Positions 1 to 8,985 of a stretch of 47,053 nucleotides of DNA are shown here, one piece after another (the stretch's first letter is position 1; the number at the start of each line of letters is the position of its first letter). The stretch lies in assembly GCA_020444205.1 (NCBI GenBank), contig JAHLLJ010000015.1, forward strand, positions 1 through 47,053, in the 5' to 3' direction. The notes beneath the pieces are model-generated. The model made no database searches, was not told the DNA's origin, and saw only the letters and a list, made by a program, of their open reading frames with translations. A program made the translations under genes and the position numbers. Source of the DNA: Deltaproteobacteria bacterium. Its GTDB lineage: Bacteria; Desulfobacterota; Desulfarculia; Desulfarculales; Desulfarculaceae.

Positions 1-3000
1 AACACCATCAACAACCAGGCCACCGGCACCGTGGAAGGCAGTGTCTACGGCTCGTACAACGCCGCCCAGGATATCGACGGCGGCAGCAATGAAATAAGCA
101 ACACCGGCACGGTCGAGGGCAGCATCGTCGGCAGCCGCAACCAGGGCTCGGGCTCCAGCGGCGGTTCCAACACCGTGAGCAACGGTCTGCTAGGCGTGGT
201 GGGTACCGTAAAGACCGACTTGATTGGTTCGGTGAACCAAAGCTCAGGGACCAGCGGCGGCAGCAACACGGTGAGCAACTTCGGCACCGTGGAGGGTAGC
301 GCCGTCGGCAGCCTCAACTCGGGCTCGGGCTCCAGCGGCGGCTCCAACACCATCACCAACCAGGCCCTAGGCACCGTCGAGGGCGACGTGGTGGGCTCTT
401 ATAACAGCGGTTATCAGAGCTCCGGCGGCTCCAACAGCATAACCAACCAGCTCACCGCCACGGTCGAGGGCAATGTGGTTGGATCGGACAATCGCAACAC
501 CGAGGCCGAGGGCGGCTCAAACGAAATAGACAACTCCGGCCGGGTTGACGGCAGCATCATTGGCAGCAGCAACAGCGGCCAGGCCTCCAACGGCGACCAA
601 AACATCATTGCCAACCAGATCGGCGGCAGCGTGGGCGGCGATGTGGTGGGTTCGGACAACATCGCCAACAACACCAGCAGCGGATCAAACGAAGTCAACA
701 ACACCGGCACGGTGGAGGGCAGTGTCATCGGCAGCCGCAACTCAGGCTCGGACTCCAGCGGCGGCTCCAACACCGTGGGCAACGGGCTGCTCGGTCTTGT
801 GGGAACCGTGGAAACCGATCTGGTGGGTTCCGAGAACAGCGGCGTGCGCAGCAGCGGCGGCAGCAACACGGTGAGCAACTTCGGCACCGTGGAGGGCAAC
901 GTCGTGGGCAGCCGCAACTCCGGCGGCACCAGCTCCGGCGGTTCCAACAGCATCACCAACCAGGCCCTGGGCACTGTCGAGGGCGATGTGATCGGCTCCA
1001 ACAACAGCGGTACGAACAGCGAGGGTGGCTCCAACACCATCACCAACCAGGCCCTAGGCACTGTCGAGGGCAATGTGATCGGCTCCAAGAATAGCGGCGT
1101 AAACAGCAGCGGCGGCTCCAACAGCATCACCAACCAGCTCACCGCCACCGTCGAGGGCGATGTGGTGGGTTCGGACAACAGCAGTTATGGGAGCGAAGGC
1201 AACTCCAACGAGATAGACAACTACGGCCGGGTTGACGGCAGCATCATCGGCAGCAGCAACAGCGGCACGATCTCCAACGGCGGCCAGAACACCGTCAACA
1301 ACCAGCTGACCGGCAGCGTGGGCGGCGACATGGTGGGTTCGGACAATATCGCCGACGGGGTGAGCAACGGATCCAACGAAGTCACCAACACCGGCACGGT
1401 AGAGGGCAGCGTCATCGGTAGCCGCAACAGCGGCTGGAATTCCAGCGGCGGCGAAAACACCGTAAGCAATGGGCTGCTCGGCGTTGTGGGAACCGTGGAG
1501 ACCGACCTGGTGGGCTCCGAGAACAGCGGCGCGGTTTCCAGCGGCGGCAGCAATACGGTGAGCAACTTCGGCACTGTGGAGGGCAATGTCGTGGGCAGCC
1601 GCAACAGCGGCGACGTCAGCACCGGCAACGGCAACACCATCACCAACCAGGCCCTGGGCGTCGTCGAGGGCAATGTGATCGGTTCCGAGAACAGCGGAGT
1701 TGGCAGCAACGGTGGCTCCAACACCATCACCAACCAGGCCACCGGCAGCGTCGAGGGCGACGTGATCGGTTCCCAGAACAGTGTAATCCTTAGCAGCGGC
1801 GGCTCCAACAGCATCACCAATCAGCTAACCGCCACCATCGGCGGCGACGTGGTGGGGTCGGACAACATCGCCAACAACGCCACCGGCGGATCCAACGAAT
1901 TCAACAACACCGGCACTGTGGAGGGCGATGTCATTGGCAGCCGCAACAGCGGCGGGTTCTCCACCGGCGGTTCCAACACCCTTACCAATCAAATCCTGGG
2001 CACCGTCGAGGGCAATGTAATCGGTTCGCAGAACAGCGGCACCAGCAGCAGCGGCGGCTCCAACACCATCACCAACAAGGCCATGGGCACCGTCGAGGGC
2101 AATGTGATCGGTTCCCAGAACAGCGGCGCCGGCAGTAGCGGCGGCCCCAATACCATCACCAACCAGGCCCTGGGCACTGTCGAGGGTGACGTTATCGGTT
2201 CCCAGAACAGCGGCTCTGGCAGCAGCGGTGGCGCCAACACCATCACCAACGAGTTCACCGCCACGGTCGAGGGCGATGTGGTGGGCTCGGTTAACAGCGG
2301 CGCCGGCTCGACCAACGCGGCCAACGAGATTAACAACTACGGCCGTGTGGACAACGACATCGTAGGCAGCCGCAACTCCGGTGACGGCGTGAGCAACGGC
2401 TCCAACGTCATTAACAACGGCACCCTGGCGGTGGTGGGCAGCGTCGGCGGCGACGTTATTGGTTCGGAGAACAGTGGCGTGGGCAGCAGCGGCGGCTCTA
2501 ACCAGATCACCAACTCCGGCATCGTTGAAGATGGGGTCATCGGCAGCAAGAACTCCGGCGATGACTCCAGCGGCGGCGAAAACGTCATCACCCACAATGG
2601 GATTTACGCGGGGAGCTTGGCTGGCTCGCAGAACTCCGGCGTGGGCAGCAGCGGCGGCGGCAACAGAATTAACAACTCCGGCGTTTACACCGGTGCCATC
2701 TACGGCAGCAACAACACCGGAGAAAACTCCTCTGGCGGCGGGAACACCATCAACAGCAGCGCTGTGGTGTCGGGCACCGTCTACGGCAGCAGCAACAGCG
2801 GCACCAACAGCGAGGGCGGCTCCAATACCATCAACACCTCCGGCCTGTTCGGAGGCTCGGTGTACGGCAGCAGCAACAGCGGCACGGGCAGCAGCGGCGG
2901 CTCCAACATCATCAACAACGACGGCCTGGCCACGCTCAACATTTATGGCTCCCACAACTCGGGCGCCGGCACCAGCAGTGGCAACAACACCATCAACAAC

Positions 3001-3830
3001 ACCGGCGCGGTGGCAAACATTTACGGCTCCTACAACGAAGCCGAGGACAGCAGCGGCGGTGAGAACGAGATAATCAACACCAGCACCATCTCCGGCTCGG
3101 TGCACGGCAGCTACAACGAGGGCAGCGGCTCCAGCGGCGGCTCCAACACCATCGCCAGCAGCGGCGCCATCTCGGGCGTGGTATACGGCAGCACCAATGC
3201 TGGTGAGGACAGCGAGGGCGGTTCCAACACCATCACCACCTTTGGTGACTTCGCCTCCACGGCCACCGGCAGCCACAACCTGGGCGCCGGCAGCAGCGGT
3301 GGCTCCAACACCATCACCAACAACGGGGCGAACACGGCGAGTCTGATCGGCAGCCACAACGAAGGCGAAGACAGCAGCGGCGGCTCCAACACTATCACCA
3401 ATAACGGTACCCTCTCCGGTGATATCCACGGCTCCATCAACCAAGGCGTGGGCAGCAGCGGCGGTTCCAACGTTATAACCAACGTCAGTCCCGACACGGT
3501 GGACGGCGATATTTATGGCAGCAGCAACACCGGCGTGGGCAGCAGCGGCGGCTCCAATGTCATCAACAATCCTGGTACGGTCGCAGGCTCGATCTACGGC
3601 AGCGACAACCAAGGCACCAACTCCACCGGCGGCTCCAACCAGATCTGCAACACCGGCACCGTGGAAGGTAATATCTACGGCAGCAACAACGCCGGCGAGG
3701 GCAGCAGCGGTGGCAGCAATACCATCACCAACCGCGGCACGGTGGAAAACAGCATCTACGGCAGTTACAACACCGGCATCGGCAGCACCACCACGGGCAA
3801 CACTATCTACAACTACGGCACGGTGCTCGA
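1..3830 (+). repeat. in-frame tandem repeat array of the autotransporter passenger
   Basis: Roughly 45 in-frame units of about 80-90 bp, each with a GGSN(T/S)I(T/S)N core followed by a VEGxxxGS core. A higher-order period is visible in the first third: the rarer unit encoding LLGxVGTVxTDLxGS recurs near nt 187, 787 and 1471, each followed by matching neighbours, so blocks of about 0.6-0.7 kb were duplicated. After about nt 2600 the units change character (YGS replaces IGS) and the higher-order period fades. Confidence 0.85.
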
Positions 3831-5700
3831 CAGCATCTTCGCGGGCATCGGCGACGATACCGTGTACATCGCCTCCACCTCCGCAGTAACCAACTGGGTG
3901 GATGGCCAAGCCGGGTACGACTCATTAATCTTCATTAACGGTGGGACCTTCACCGGCACGGGGATCGCCCAATACATCAACTTCGAATACGCGGCGTTCG
4001 ACTTCCCGGGAACCTCGGTGATTGAAGGCATCTTTAACCTGTCGGGCATGGACGTCTACATCAATGACGGCACCGTGTTGGTCAACGGCACCTTTATCAG
4101 CAACACCTTGACCAACTATTCCACCCTGGGCGGCGTGGGCGCCATCAATGCCGACGTCATCAACTACCACATCATCAGCCCGGGCAACATCAACAGCATC
4201 GGTACCCTGGCCGTCAATGGCAACCTGACCTTCATGGACGGCTCCACCTACCTGGCGGATATAAGGGCAGACGGCACTTCAGACCTGTTGAAGGTCAGCG
4301 GCAAGACCATCATTCATTCCGCCGACCTCCGCACTTATCTGCCTCGGGCGCTTTACACTGACGGCACTTCCTGGCGGGTGTTGACCTCTTCCGGCGGCAT
4401 CCATGGCAACTTCAACATCATCGGCCAGCCGGACTCGGTGGTCCTTAGCCTGGCCTCGGTAAACAGAGGCAACGCCTTGGACCTGGTGCTCAACCGTAAG
4501 TCTTACGGCGCCTTTGCCGACTCTCCCAGCGCGTCTCAGGTGGGCCGGGGTCTCGACTCCCTGGTCCCCGTGGCCTTCGGCAACATGGAATCGTTGTTGC
4601 TGACCATGGACTGGGACATGAGCGCCAGCCAGATCGGCAACGTGCTCAACCAACTCAACCCCGAGATGTACACTTCCTTCACCACGGCCTCGTTCGCCAC
4701 GGGATCCATGTTCAGCGATGTCCTTTCGCGGCGCTTGGAAGAGATGCGCCAGCGCAGGGCCTTTAGCCTGGATCCGCAGAAGAGCGCCACGGGCCCGGTG
4801 CAGTTGGCCGCGGCCGAGACCATGCCCACCATCAGCGTAGGCCAAGGCGGCAGCTGCGATTCTTCGGGCTGGACCCTGTGGGGCCGGGGCATGGGTATGT
4901 GGGCCAACAGGACGGCGGAGGACGGATACCTGGGCGTGCGCCAGAGCGGCGGCGGCGCGGCCATCGGCGCGGACGGCCTGCTTAACAACTGGCTGCGCGT
5001 GGGTGTGGCCGTGGGTATCACCCGGACCGACCTGAGCTTCAGCCGCGCCAACTATGGCGGCGATCAAGAGGCCTGGCACACCGGCCTGTACGGTCAGGCG
5101 ACCTTTGGCGAGAGCTTCCTGCGCGCCGCGGTCTCCTATGCCCGCCTCAGCAACGACACCACCCGCGCCGTCTCCCTGGGCTCCATCAACGACTCGGGCA
5201 AGGGGGACTTTGACGGCGATCTGTTCGGCGCCGGTTTGGCGGCCGGCTACGATTGGCGCTTCAGCCCCAACTGGCTCCTGGAGCCCGTGGCATCCTTGGA
5301 GTATCAGCACGTGGAGGAGGACAGCTTCACCGAAAGCGGCATCGGCTTCCTGGGCATGAATATCGACGACCGGGATGAAGACTCGCTGCTCTCGCGCCTG
5401 GGTGTGCGCCTAACCCGCCTGATCAAGACCGAAGACTGGGAGCTGTTGCCCCGGGTGGGCCTGGCCTGGCGTCACCAGTTTGAGAGCGCGAATCCCAGCC
5501 TGACCGCAAGCTTCATCGACTACAGCGCCCAAGGCTTTTCGGTCGAGGGCGCGGCTCCGATCGGAGACATGGCCGAGTTCGAAGCTGGTCTCACCTTCTC
5601 CACAAAGGACTGCGTGTCCTTCTTCACCGATTACCGTCTGTCCTATGCAGACGATTACCAGGTGCAGGCTCTCAGCATCGGCCTGCAGTACAACTTCTAA
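1..5700 (+). CDS. giant repeat-rich autotransporter adhesin, 5' truncated by window edge
   Basis: The reading frame is open from base 1 to the TAA at 5698-5700, so the signal peptide and true start lie upstream; about 1,899 residues are visible. The first ~1,275 residues are degenerate units of about 27-30 residues built on the pattern GSxNSGxxSxGGSNxIxNxGxVxG, rich in Gly, Ser, Asn and Thr, as expected for a secreted beta-helical passenger. Next comes a ~280-residue non-repeat stretch resembling the pertactin/AidA-type stalk (about nt 3830-4700). The last ~290 residues alternate short aromatic strands and end in LQYNF, the terminal-Phe signature of an outer-membrane autotransporter barrel. 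The family (type V secretion) is known to move its own passenger to the cell surface; adhesion or self-aggregation is inferred. No partner genes lie beside it. The barrel call is strong; the ligand cannot be told from sequence. Confidence 0.88.
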   Translation, partial: NTINNQATGTVEGSVYGSYNAAQDIDGGSNEISNTGTVEGSIVGSRNQGSGSSGGSNTVSNGLLGVVGTVKTDLIGSVNQSSGTSGGSNTVSNFGTVEGSAVGSLNSGSGSSGGSNTITNQALGTVEGDVVGSYNSGYQSSGGSNSITNQLTATVEGNVVGSDNRNTEAEGGSNEIDNSGRVDGSIIGSSNSGQASNGDQNIIANQIGGSVGGDVVGSDNIANNTSSGSNEVNNTGTVEGSVIGSRNSGSDSSGGSNTVGNGLLGLVGTVETDLVGSENSGVRSSGGSNTVSNFGTVEGNVVGSRNSGGTSSGGSNSITNQALGTVEGDVIGSNNSGTNSEGGSNTITNQALGTVEGNVIGSKNSGVNSSGGSNSITNQLTATVEGDVVGSDNSSYGSEGNSNEIDNYGRVDGSIIGSSNSGTISNGGQNTVNNQLTGSVGGDMVGSDNIADGVSNGSNEVTNTGTVEGSVIGSRNSGWNSSGGENTVSNGLLGVVGTVETDLVGSENSGAVSSGGSNTVSNFGTVEGNVVGSRNSGDVSTGNGNTITNQALGVVEGNVIGSENSGVGSNGGSNTITNQATGSVEGDVIGSQNSVILSSGGSNSITNQLTATIGGDVVGSDNIANNATGGSNEFNNTGTVEGDVIGSRNSGGFSTGGSNTLTNQILGTVEGNVIGSQNSGTSSSGGSNTITNKAMGTVEGNVIGSQNSGAGSSGGPNTITNQALGTVEGDVIGSQNSGSGSSGGANTITNEFTATVEGDVVGSVNSGAGSTNAANEINNYGRVDNDIVGSRNSGDGVSNGSNVINNGTLAVVGSVGGDVIGSENSGVGSSGGSNQITNSGIVEDGVIGSKNSGDDSSGGENVITHNGIYAGSLAGSQNSGVGSSGGGNRINNSGVYTGAIYGSNNTGENSSGGGNTINSSAVVSGTVYGSSNSGTNSEGGSNTINTSGLFGGSVYGSSNSGTGSSGGSNIINNDGLATLNIYGSHNSGAGTSSGNNTINNTGAVANIYGSYNEAEDSSGGENEIINTSTISGSVHGSYNEGSGSSGGSNTIASSGAISGVVYGSTNAGEDSEGGSNTITTFGDFASTATGSHNLGAGSSGGSNTITNNGANTASLIGSHNEGEDSSGGSNTITNNGTLSGDIHGSINQGVGSSGGSNVITNVSPDTVDGDIYGSSNTGVGSSGGSNVINNPGTVAGSIYGSDNQGTNSTGGSNQICNTGTVEGNIYGSNNAGEGSSGGSNTITNRGTVENSIYGSYNTGIGSTTTGNTIYNYGTVLDSIFAGIGDDTVYIASTSAVTNWVDGQAGYDSLIFINGGTFTGTGIAQYINFEYAAFDFPGTSVIEGIFNLSGMDVYINDGTVLVNGTFISNTLTNYSTLGGVGAINADVINYHIISPGNINSIGTLAVNGNLTFMDGSTYLADIRADGTSDLLKVSGKTIIHSADLRTYLPRALYTDGTSWRVLTSSGGIHGNFNIIGQPDSVVLSLASVNRGNALDLVLNRKSYGAFADSPSASQVGRGLDSLVPVAFGNMESLLLTMDWDMSASQIGNVLNQLNPEMYTSFTTASFATGSMFSDVLSRRLEEMRQRRAFSLDPQKSATGPVQLAAAETMPTISVGQGGSCDSSGWTLWGRGMGMWANRTAEDGYLGVRQSGGGAAIGADGLLNNWLRVGVAVGITRTDLSFSRANYGGDQEAWHTGLYGQATFGESFLRAAVSYARLSNDTTRAVSLGSINDSGKGDFDGDLFGAGLAAGYDWRFSPNWLLEPVASLEYQHVEEDSFTESGIGFLGMNIDDRDEDSLLSRLGVRLTRLIKTEDWELLPRVGLAWRHQFESANPSLTASFIDYSAQGFSVEGAAPIGDMAEFEAGLTFSTKDCVSFFTDYRLSYADDYQVQALSIGLQYNF

Positions 5701-5787
5701 CCTGACGCCGGGGCCGCAAGGCTCCAAGGACGCCAAGCGAGACCACGCAGCGTCAGCCGGATAGACAAGCTAATCACCCCAAACAGC

Positions 5788-5824
5788 AACAGGGGTCGGC
5801 AAAAAAAGCCGACCCCTGTTTTTA
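5788..5824 (+). terminator. intrinsic terminator of the autotransporter gene
   Basis: Perfect 13-bp inverted repeat (5788-5800 with 5808-5820), loop of seven A, followed by a short T run. It is 88 bp after the stop codon. Read on the minus strand the loop is seven T, so it could also stop transcripts arriving from the regulator gene on the right. Confidence 0.85.
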
Positions 5825-6046
5825 GTTGCCTGTGCGCCTGTCGCGCGTTCCCCAGCCCCAAAAAAGCAGGGTCTAACTCTAGAAGCGGTTGTCTAAATCG
5901 CGAGAGGAGTAGTCAAGCTTCCCCCGTTTTTTTATGGCCAAACCAGTCGGCATCATGGTCGCCTTCCAGGCCGCGACACCGGCCCACCTCAAGAATATCT
6001 GTTTGCAGGAACCCCTTGGCGGTAGCTACCGCTGATGAGGCCCAGG
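5825..6046. other. intergenic spacer between convergent genes
   Basis: No supported gene. A 33-codon ATG frame at 5934-6035 (plus) and an open minus-strand frame ending at 5913 both have GC-rich third positions, so this could be a gene remnant, but neither has a convincing ribosome-binding site or a recognisable product. Confidence 0.3.
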
Positions 6047-7597
6047 CTAGTCTGATGGCGCGCTGTTACCTCTGAATTCTGAAAGCGATATGCCGTGTTT
6101 TTTAAGGCGGTATTGCAGGGTGGAACGGGGGACCCCCAACAGGGCGGCGGCTCCCTGTTCGCCGCTCAGCACTCCGTGCGTTTGGGTTAGGACCCGCTTG
6201 ATGTGTTGGCGCTCCACCTCGGCCAGGGTCATGGGGGAGCCGACCGCCTTTGGCTGGCCGGGCTGCAAGAAGCTTTGGATTTCAGAGTCAGTGATGGTCT
6301 GGCCGGGACGCAGGATGAGAAGACGCTTGACCAAGTTTTTTAGCTCACGCACATTGCCCGGCCAAGTGTACTGGGTCAGCTTGTCCATGGCCTCTGGGCT
6401 GTAGGAGGGCGGCTGACGGTAGGTGCGCGATGCCTGCAACTCGTTGAGCCGCTGGATGAGCAAGGGGATGTCCTCTCGCCGCTCGCGCAGGGGCGGCAGC
6501 CGGAGCGACACCGTATTTAATCGGTAAAAGAGGTCCGAACGAAATTGGTTTTGGGCAGCCGCCTCCGCCAAGTCGCGGTTGGTGGCGGCGATGACCCGAA
6601 AGTCCACTTGGATGGTGCGGCTGTCACCCACGCGCTCAAAGCGTTTATCCTGCAACACGTGCAGCAGCTTGGCCTGCAAATGGAGAGGCAGTTCGCCGAT
6701 CTCGTCCAGGAGCAGGCTGCCGCCCTGGGCCATCTCAAAGCGCCCCACCCGCTTACGCTCCGCCCCGGTGAAGGCCCCTTTGGCATGACCGAACAGCTCG
6801 CTTTCGAACAGACCGGCTGACAGGGCGGGGCAGTTTACCTTGACCAACAAGGCATCGCGGCGGGGGCTTCTTCGGTGGAGATGACGGGCCACGAATTCCT
6901 TACCAGTGCCGGTTTCTCCAGTGATGAGCACCGAGGCGTCCGAAGAGGCCATCAACTCGGCTTGGCGCATCACCTCGGCCATCTTGGGCGAGGCGTAGAA
7001 AAAAGAGGACTGACTATAAGAGTCCTCGCTTTCCTCTAATAAGTAGTGTTTCTGCCGCGCCAGGCTTTTATTCCTCTCCTGAAGGCGGGTGTGGGCCAGC
7101 ATGTTCTCCACGGCCACGGCCACCACATCGGCGAACTCCGAGAGAAAAGCGCCTAGATCCTGAAAATCATCAGGTTTTTTAATAAAGGAAAAATGGATGG
7201 AGCCCAAGGCCCGGCCTCTGATTATCAAGGGGAAAGCCATGGAGGCGGTGAGCCCGGCCTGCAACATGGAACGCACCGAGGGCCAGTAGGATCGCTCATT
7301 GAGGTCTGGAATAATCAGGGGCCGGTGGGAGCGTATCACTTCCTGAGCCACGGCCCCTTGAGACAGGGGCCGGTTCTCTGCTTCCAGCCCCTGGTGAGTA
7401 ACTCCTTCAGCCGTGCTGAAGTAGCTTAAGGACTTGGTTTCCGGATCATAAATATTGATGCTAAAGCGATCGTAATGAAATATTTTCCTTATTTCCGTGG
7501 CCAAGGCCTGAAATAGGGACTTGCGGTCGGTGTGCTTGACAATTGCGTTATTGATCTCCAGCAACAGGCGATAGCGCGATGCAGTGTCCATATTCAT
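6047..7597 (-). CDS. sigma-54-dependent activator, GAF-AAA+-Fis (FhlA-like)
   Basis: 516 residues in the usual three-part layout of a bacterial enhancer-binding protein. An N-terminal GAF sensor domain (about 10-165) is followed by an AAA+ domain with Walker A GETGTGKE (about 227-234), the sigma-54 contact loop GAFTGA (about 274-279) and Walker B LLLDEIGE (about 295-302). A Fis-type helix-turn-helix lies at about 475-505. The ATG at 7597 is preferred over an upstream in-frame TTG (7615) because a GGCGGAG ribosome-binding site sits upstream of it. The gene is divergent from the sulfolactate operon, which has a sigma-54 promoter, so it very probably activates that operon. The GAF domain presumably senses sulfolactate or a related sulfonate (inferred). 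A copy of the enhancer-site motif covers its own ribosome-binding site, suggesting autorepression. Confidence 0.93.
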   Translation of the reverse strand: MNMDTASRYRLLLEINNAIVKHTDRKSLFQALATEIRKIFHYDRFSINIYDPETKSLSYFSTAEGVTHQGLEAENRPLSQGAVAQEVIRSHRPLIIPDLNERSYWPSVRSMLQAGLTASMAFPLIIRGRALGSIHFSFIKKPDDFQDLGAFLSEFADVVAVAVENMLAHTRLQERNKSLARQKHYLLEESEDSYSQSSFFYASPKMAEVMRQAELMASSDASVLITGETGTGKEFVARHLHRRSPRRDALLVKVNCPALSAGLFESELFGHAKGAFTGAERKRVGRFEMAQGGSLLLDEIGELPLHLQAKLLHVLQDKRFERVGDSRTIQVDFRVIAATNRDLAEAAAQNQFRSDLFYRLNTVSLRLPPLRERREDIPLLIQRLNELQASRTYRQPPSYSPEAMDKLTQYTWPGNVRELKNLVKRLLILRPGQTITDSEIQSFLQPGQPKAVGSPMTLAEVERQHIKRVLTQTHGVLSGEQGAAALLGVPRSTLQYRLKKHGISLSEFRGNSAPSD

Positions 7598-7609
7598 ACT
7601 CTTTTCTCC

Positions 7610-7623
7610 GCCCAATATTGGTC
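7610..7623. promoter_or_regulatory. candidate autorepression operator
   Basis: GCCCAATATTGGTC matches the two arms of the inverted repeat at 7749-7781 (GCCCA-N4-TGGGC) at 12 of 14 positions. It overlaps the ribosome-binding site and the likely transcription start region of the divergent regulator gene, so binding there should reduce the regulator's own expression. Seen in sequence; the function is inferred. Confidence 0.6.
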
Positions 7624-7633
7624 AGCTAATGAT

Positions 7634-7663
7634 AGCATAAAAATCAATATGTTAAAGTGTCAC
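7634..7663 (-). promoter_or_regulatory. possible sigma-70 promoter of the regulator gene
   Basis: On the minus strand GTGACA (7663-7658) and TATGCT (7639-7634) are 18 bp apart in an AT-rich stretch, with the ATG about 37 bp beyond the -10 element. The fit is moderate. Confidence 0.45.
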
Positions 7664-7748
7664 CATCCAAATAGACCATGCAAAAATAAAAAATTAGTGT
7701 CTTTTGGGCGACTTTTCTGTGATGTTTAACGAAATATAGCCAGAAATT

Positions 7749-7781
7749 GCCCATTATTGGGCATAATGCCCAATAATGGGC
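7749..7781. promoter_or_regulatory. upstream activating (enhancer) site, perfect inverted repeat
   Basis: Two perfect 14-bp arms (7749-7762 and 7768-7781) around ATAAT. Each arm is itself a near-palindrome, GCCCA-N4-TGGGC, so the element is a pair of dyad sites centred 19 bp apart. It lies about 115 bp upstream of the predicted start at about 7881, the usual distance for a sigma-54 enhancer site. It is the likely binding site of the divergent Fis-type activator. Confidence 0.75.
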
Positions 7782-7853
7782 GCCCTTCAGCAGCACCGGA
7801 AAACTACACTGAGATAACATCTTGATATCATGATTAATTTAATGAGGGTCGAT

Positions 7854-7870
7854 TTGGCACCCTCCTTGCT
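7854..7870 (+). promoter_or_regulatory. sigma-54 (-24/-12) promoter of the sulfolactate operon
   Basis: TTGGCAC-N5-TTGCT, with GG at 7856-7857 and GC at 7868-7869 separated by exactly 10 bp, matches the sigma-54 consensus TGGCAC-N5-TTGC. Transcription should start near 7881, giving a leader of about 169 nt before the first gene. Confidence 0.88.
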
Positions 7871-7912
7871 ATTACAGATACATGAAAATTGACAGCCGCG
7901 TTTGGGCCAGGC

Positions 7913-8014
7913 GGCGAAGGGTCCGGAGTTGGCTCCGATACCCGCCTTGAAGCCTGGCTCAAGCCGCAACGGATGCGGAAGCCGGCCGGATGCTCCGGGT
8001 TTTGGAGCCGGCTT
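7913..8014 (+). promoter_or_regulatory. structured 5' leader of the sulfolactate operon
   Basis: The untranslated leader holds at least two hairpins. The first (7913-7946) has a CGGAG/CTCCG core with loop TTGG, extended by GGGT/ACCC and GGC/GCC pairs. The second has arms AAGCCGGC (7979-7986) and GCCGGCTT (8007-8014), with a competing inner GCTCC/GGAGC stem. I recognise no known riboswitch class; no U tract follows, so simple attenuation is not indicated. Confidence 0.4.
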
Positions 8015-8049
8015 GCCAAACCGCACCTTTAACCTAATGAGCGGATTAA

Positions 8050-8985
8050 ATGCCTGACATCGTAATCAGTGAGTTCATGGACCAAGCCGCGGTTGACTCC
8101 GCTATGGCCGACTACCAAGTGGTTTACGATCCCACCTTGGTAGACCGGTCCGAGGATTTGGCCACCCTGCTGTCCGACGCTCGCGCCCTGGTGGTACGCA
8201 ATCGCACCCAAGTCACCGCCCAACTATTGGAGGCCGCTCCCAAGCTCAAGGTCGTGGGGCGCCTGGGCGTGGGCCTGGACAACATTGACACAGTCACCTG
8301 TGAGGCGCGGGGGGTGAAGGTTTGCCCGGCCACCGGAGCCAACGACCTCTCCGTGGCCGAGTGGGTGATTGCCGGCGCCATGATGCTCTTTCGGGCGGCC
8401 TTTTCCGCCCGAGCCAAGGTGCAGGATGGCCAATGGCCCCGCAACCAGTGTATGGGCCGGGAAACCGCCGGCAAGGCTCTGGGCCTGGTTGGCTACGGTA
8501 ACATCGCCCGGGAGGCCGCCCGCTTGGCCCAGGCCCTGGGCATGCGGGTCCTGGCCTTTGATCCCTATGTGGCGCCCGACGACCCGGCCTGGGGAGCGGT
8601 GCAGCGCATGGAATCCCTGGAGCAGCTTTTGGCCGAGGCAGACGCGGTAAGCCTGCATGTGCCCTTGGTTGACTCCACCCGCCACCTCATCGACGCCAAG
8701 GCCCTGGCAAGCATGAAACCGGGCGCCATTCTACTCAACGCGGCTCGCGGCGGAGTGGTGGACGAGGAGGCCTTGGTGGAGGCCTTGCGTTCCGGAGCCC
8801 TGGGCGGCGCGGCCCTGGACGTGTACGAGAGCGAGCCCCTGAGCCAGGAGGGCGGGGCGCGCTTCGCCGGCCTGGACAATGTGCTGCTCACCCCCCACAT
8901 AGGCGGGGTGAGTGTGGAGTCCAATCAGCGGGTGAGCAAGCTCACCATGGCCAATGTGCGCAAGGTGCTGGAGGGCGAGGAATGA
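8050..8985 (+). CDS. slcC: (S)-sulfolactate dehydrogenase, D-2-hydroxyacid dehydrogenase family
   Basis: 311 residues of the D-3-phosphoglycerate/D-2-hydroxyacid dehydrogenase family. The Rossmann motif GLVGYGNIAREAA lies near residue 145. The catalytic Arg is in NAARGGVVDE, the Glu in YESEPL and the His in TPHIGG. The family alone does not fix the substrate. The call rests on position: comC follows with an ATGA overlap, then suyAB, then a TTT transporter, matching the known slc/com/suy gene sets of sulfolactate degraders. There SlcC oxidises (S)-sulfolactate to sulfopyruvate with NAD+. It is the first gene after the sigma-54 promoter. The ATG at 8050 has only a weak GAGCGGA upstream, so translation may depend on leader structure. 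A generic 2-hydroxyacid dehydrogenase is the alternative. Confidence 0.8.
   Translation: MPDIVISEFMDQAAVDSAMADYQVVYDPTLVDRSEDLATLLSDARALVVRNRTQVTAQLLEAAPKLKVVGRLGVGLDNIDTVTCEARGVKVCPATGANDLSVAEWVIAGAMMLFRAAFSARAKVQDGQWPRNQCMGRETAGKALGLVGYGNIAREAARLAQALGMRVLAFDPYVAPDDPAWGAVQRMESLEQLLAEADAVSLHVPLVDSTRHLIDAKALASMKPGAILLNAARGGVVDEEALVEALRSGALGGAALDVYESEPLSQEGGARFAGLDNVLLTPHIGGVSVESNQRVSKLTMANVRKVLEGEE

Noticed and set aside
1-3830. Possible CRISPR-like repeat array
   Set aside because: The repeats are in frame, degenerate and protein-coding; there are no constant direct repeats with unique spacers and no cas genes.
45-3909. Several long minus-strand frames (up to ~694 codons) antisense to the autotransporter
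   Set aside because: They mirror the Gly/Ser/Asn repeat codons, have repetitive low-complexity products, no ribosome-binding sites and no recognisable domains.
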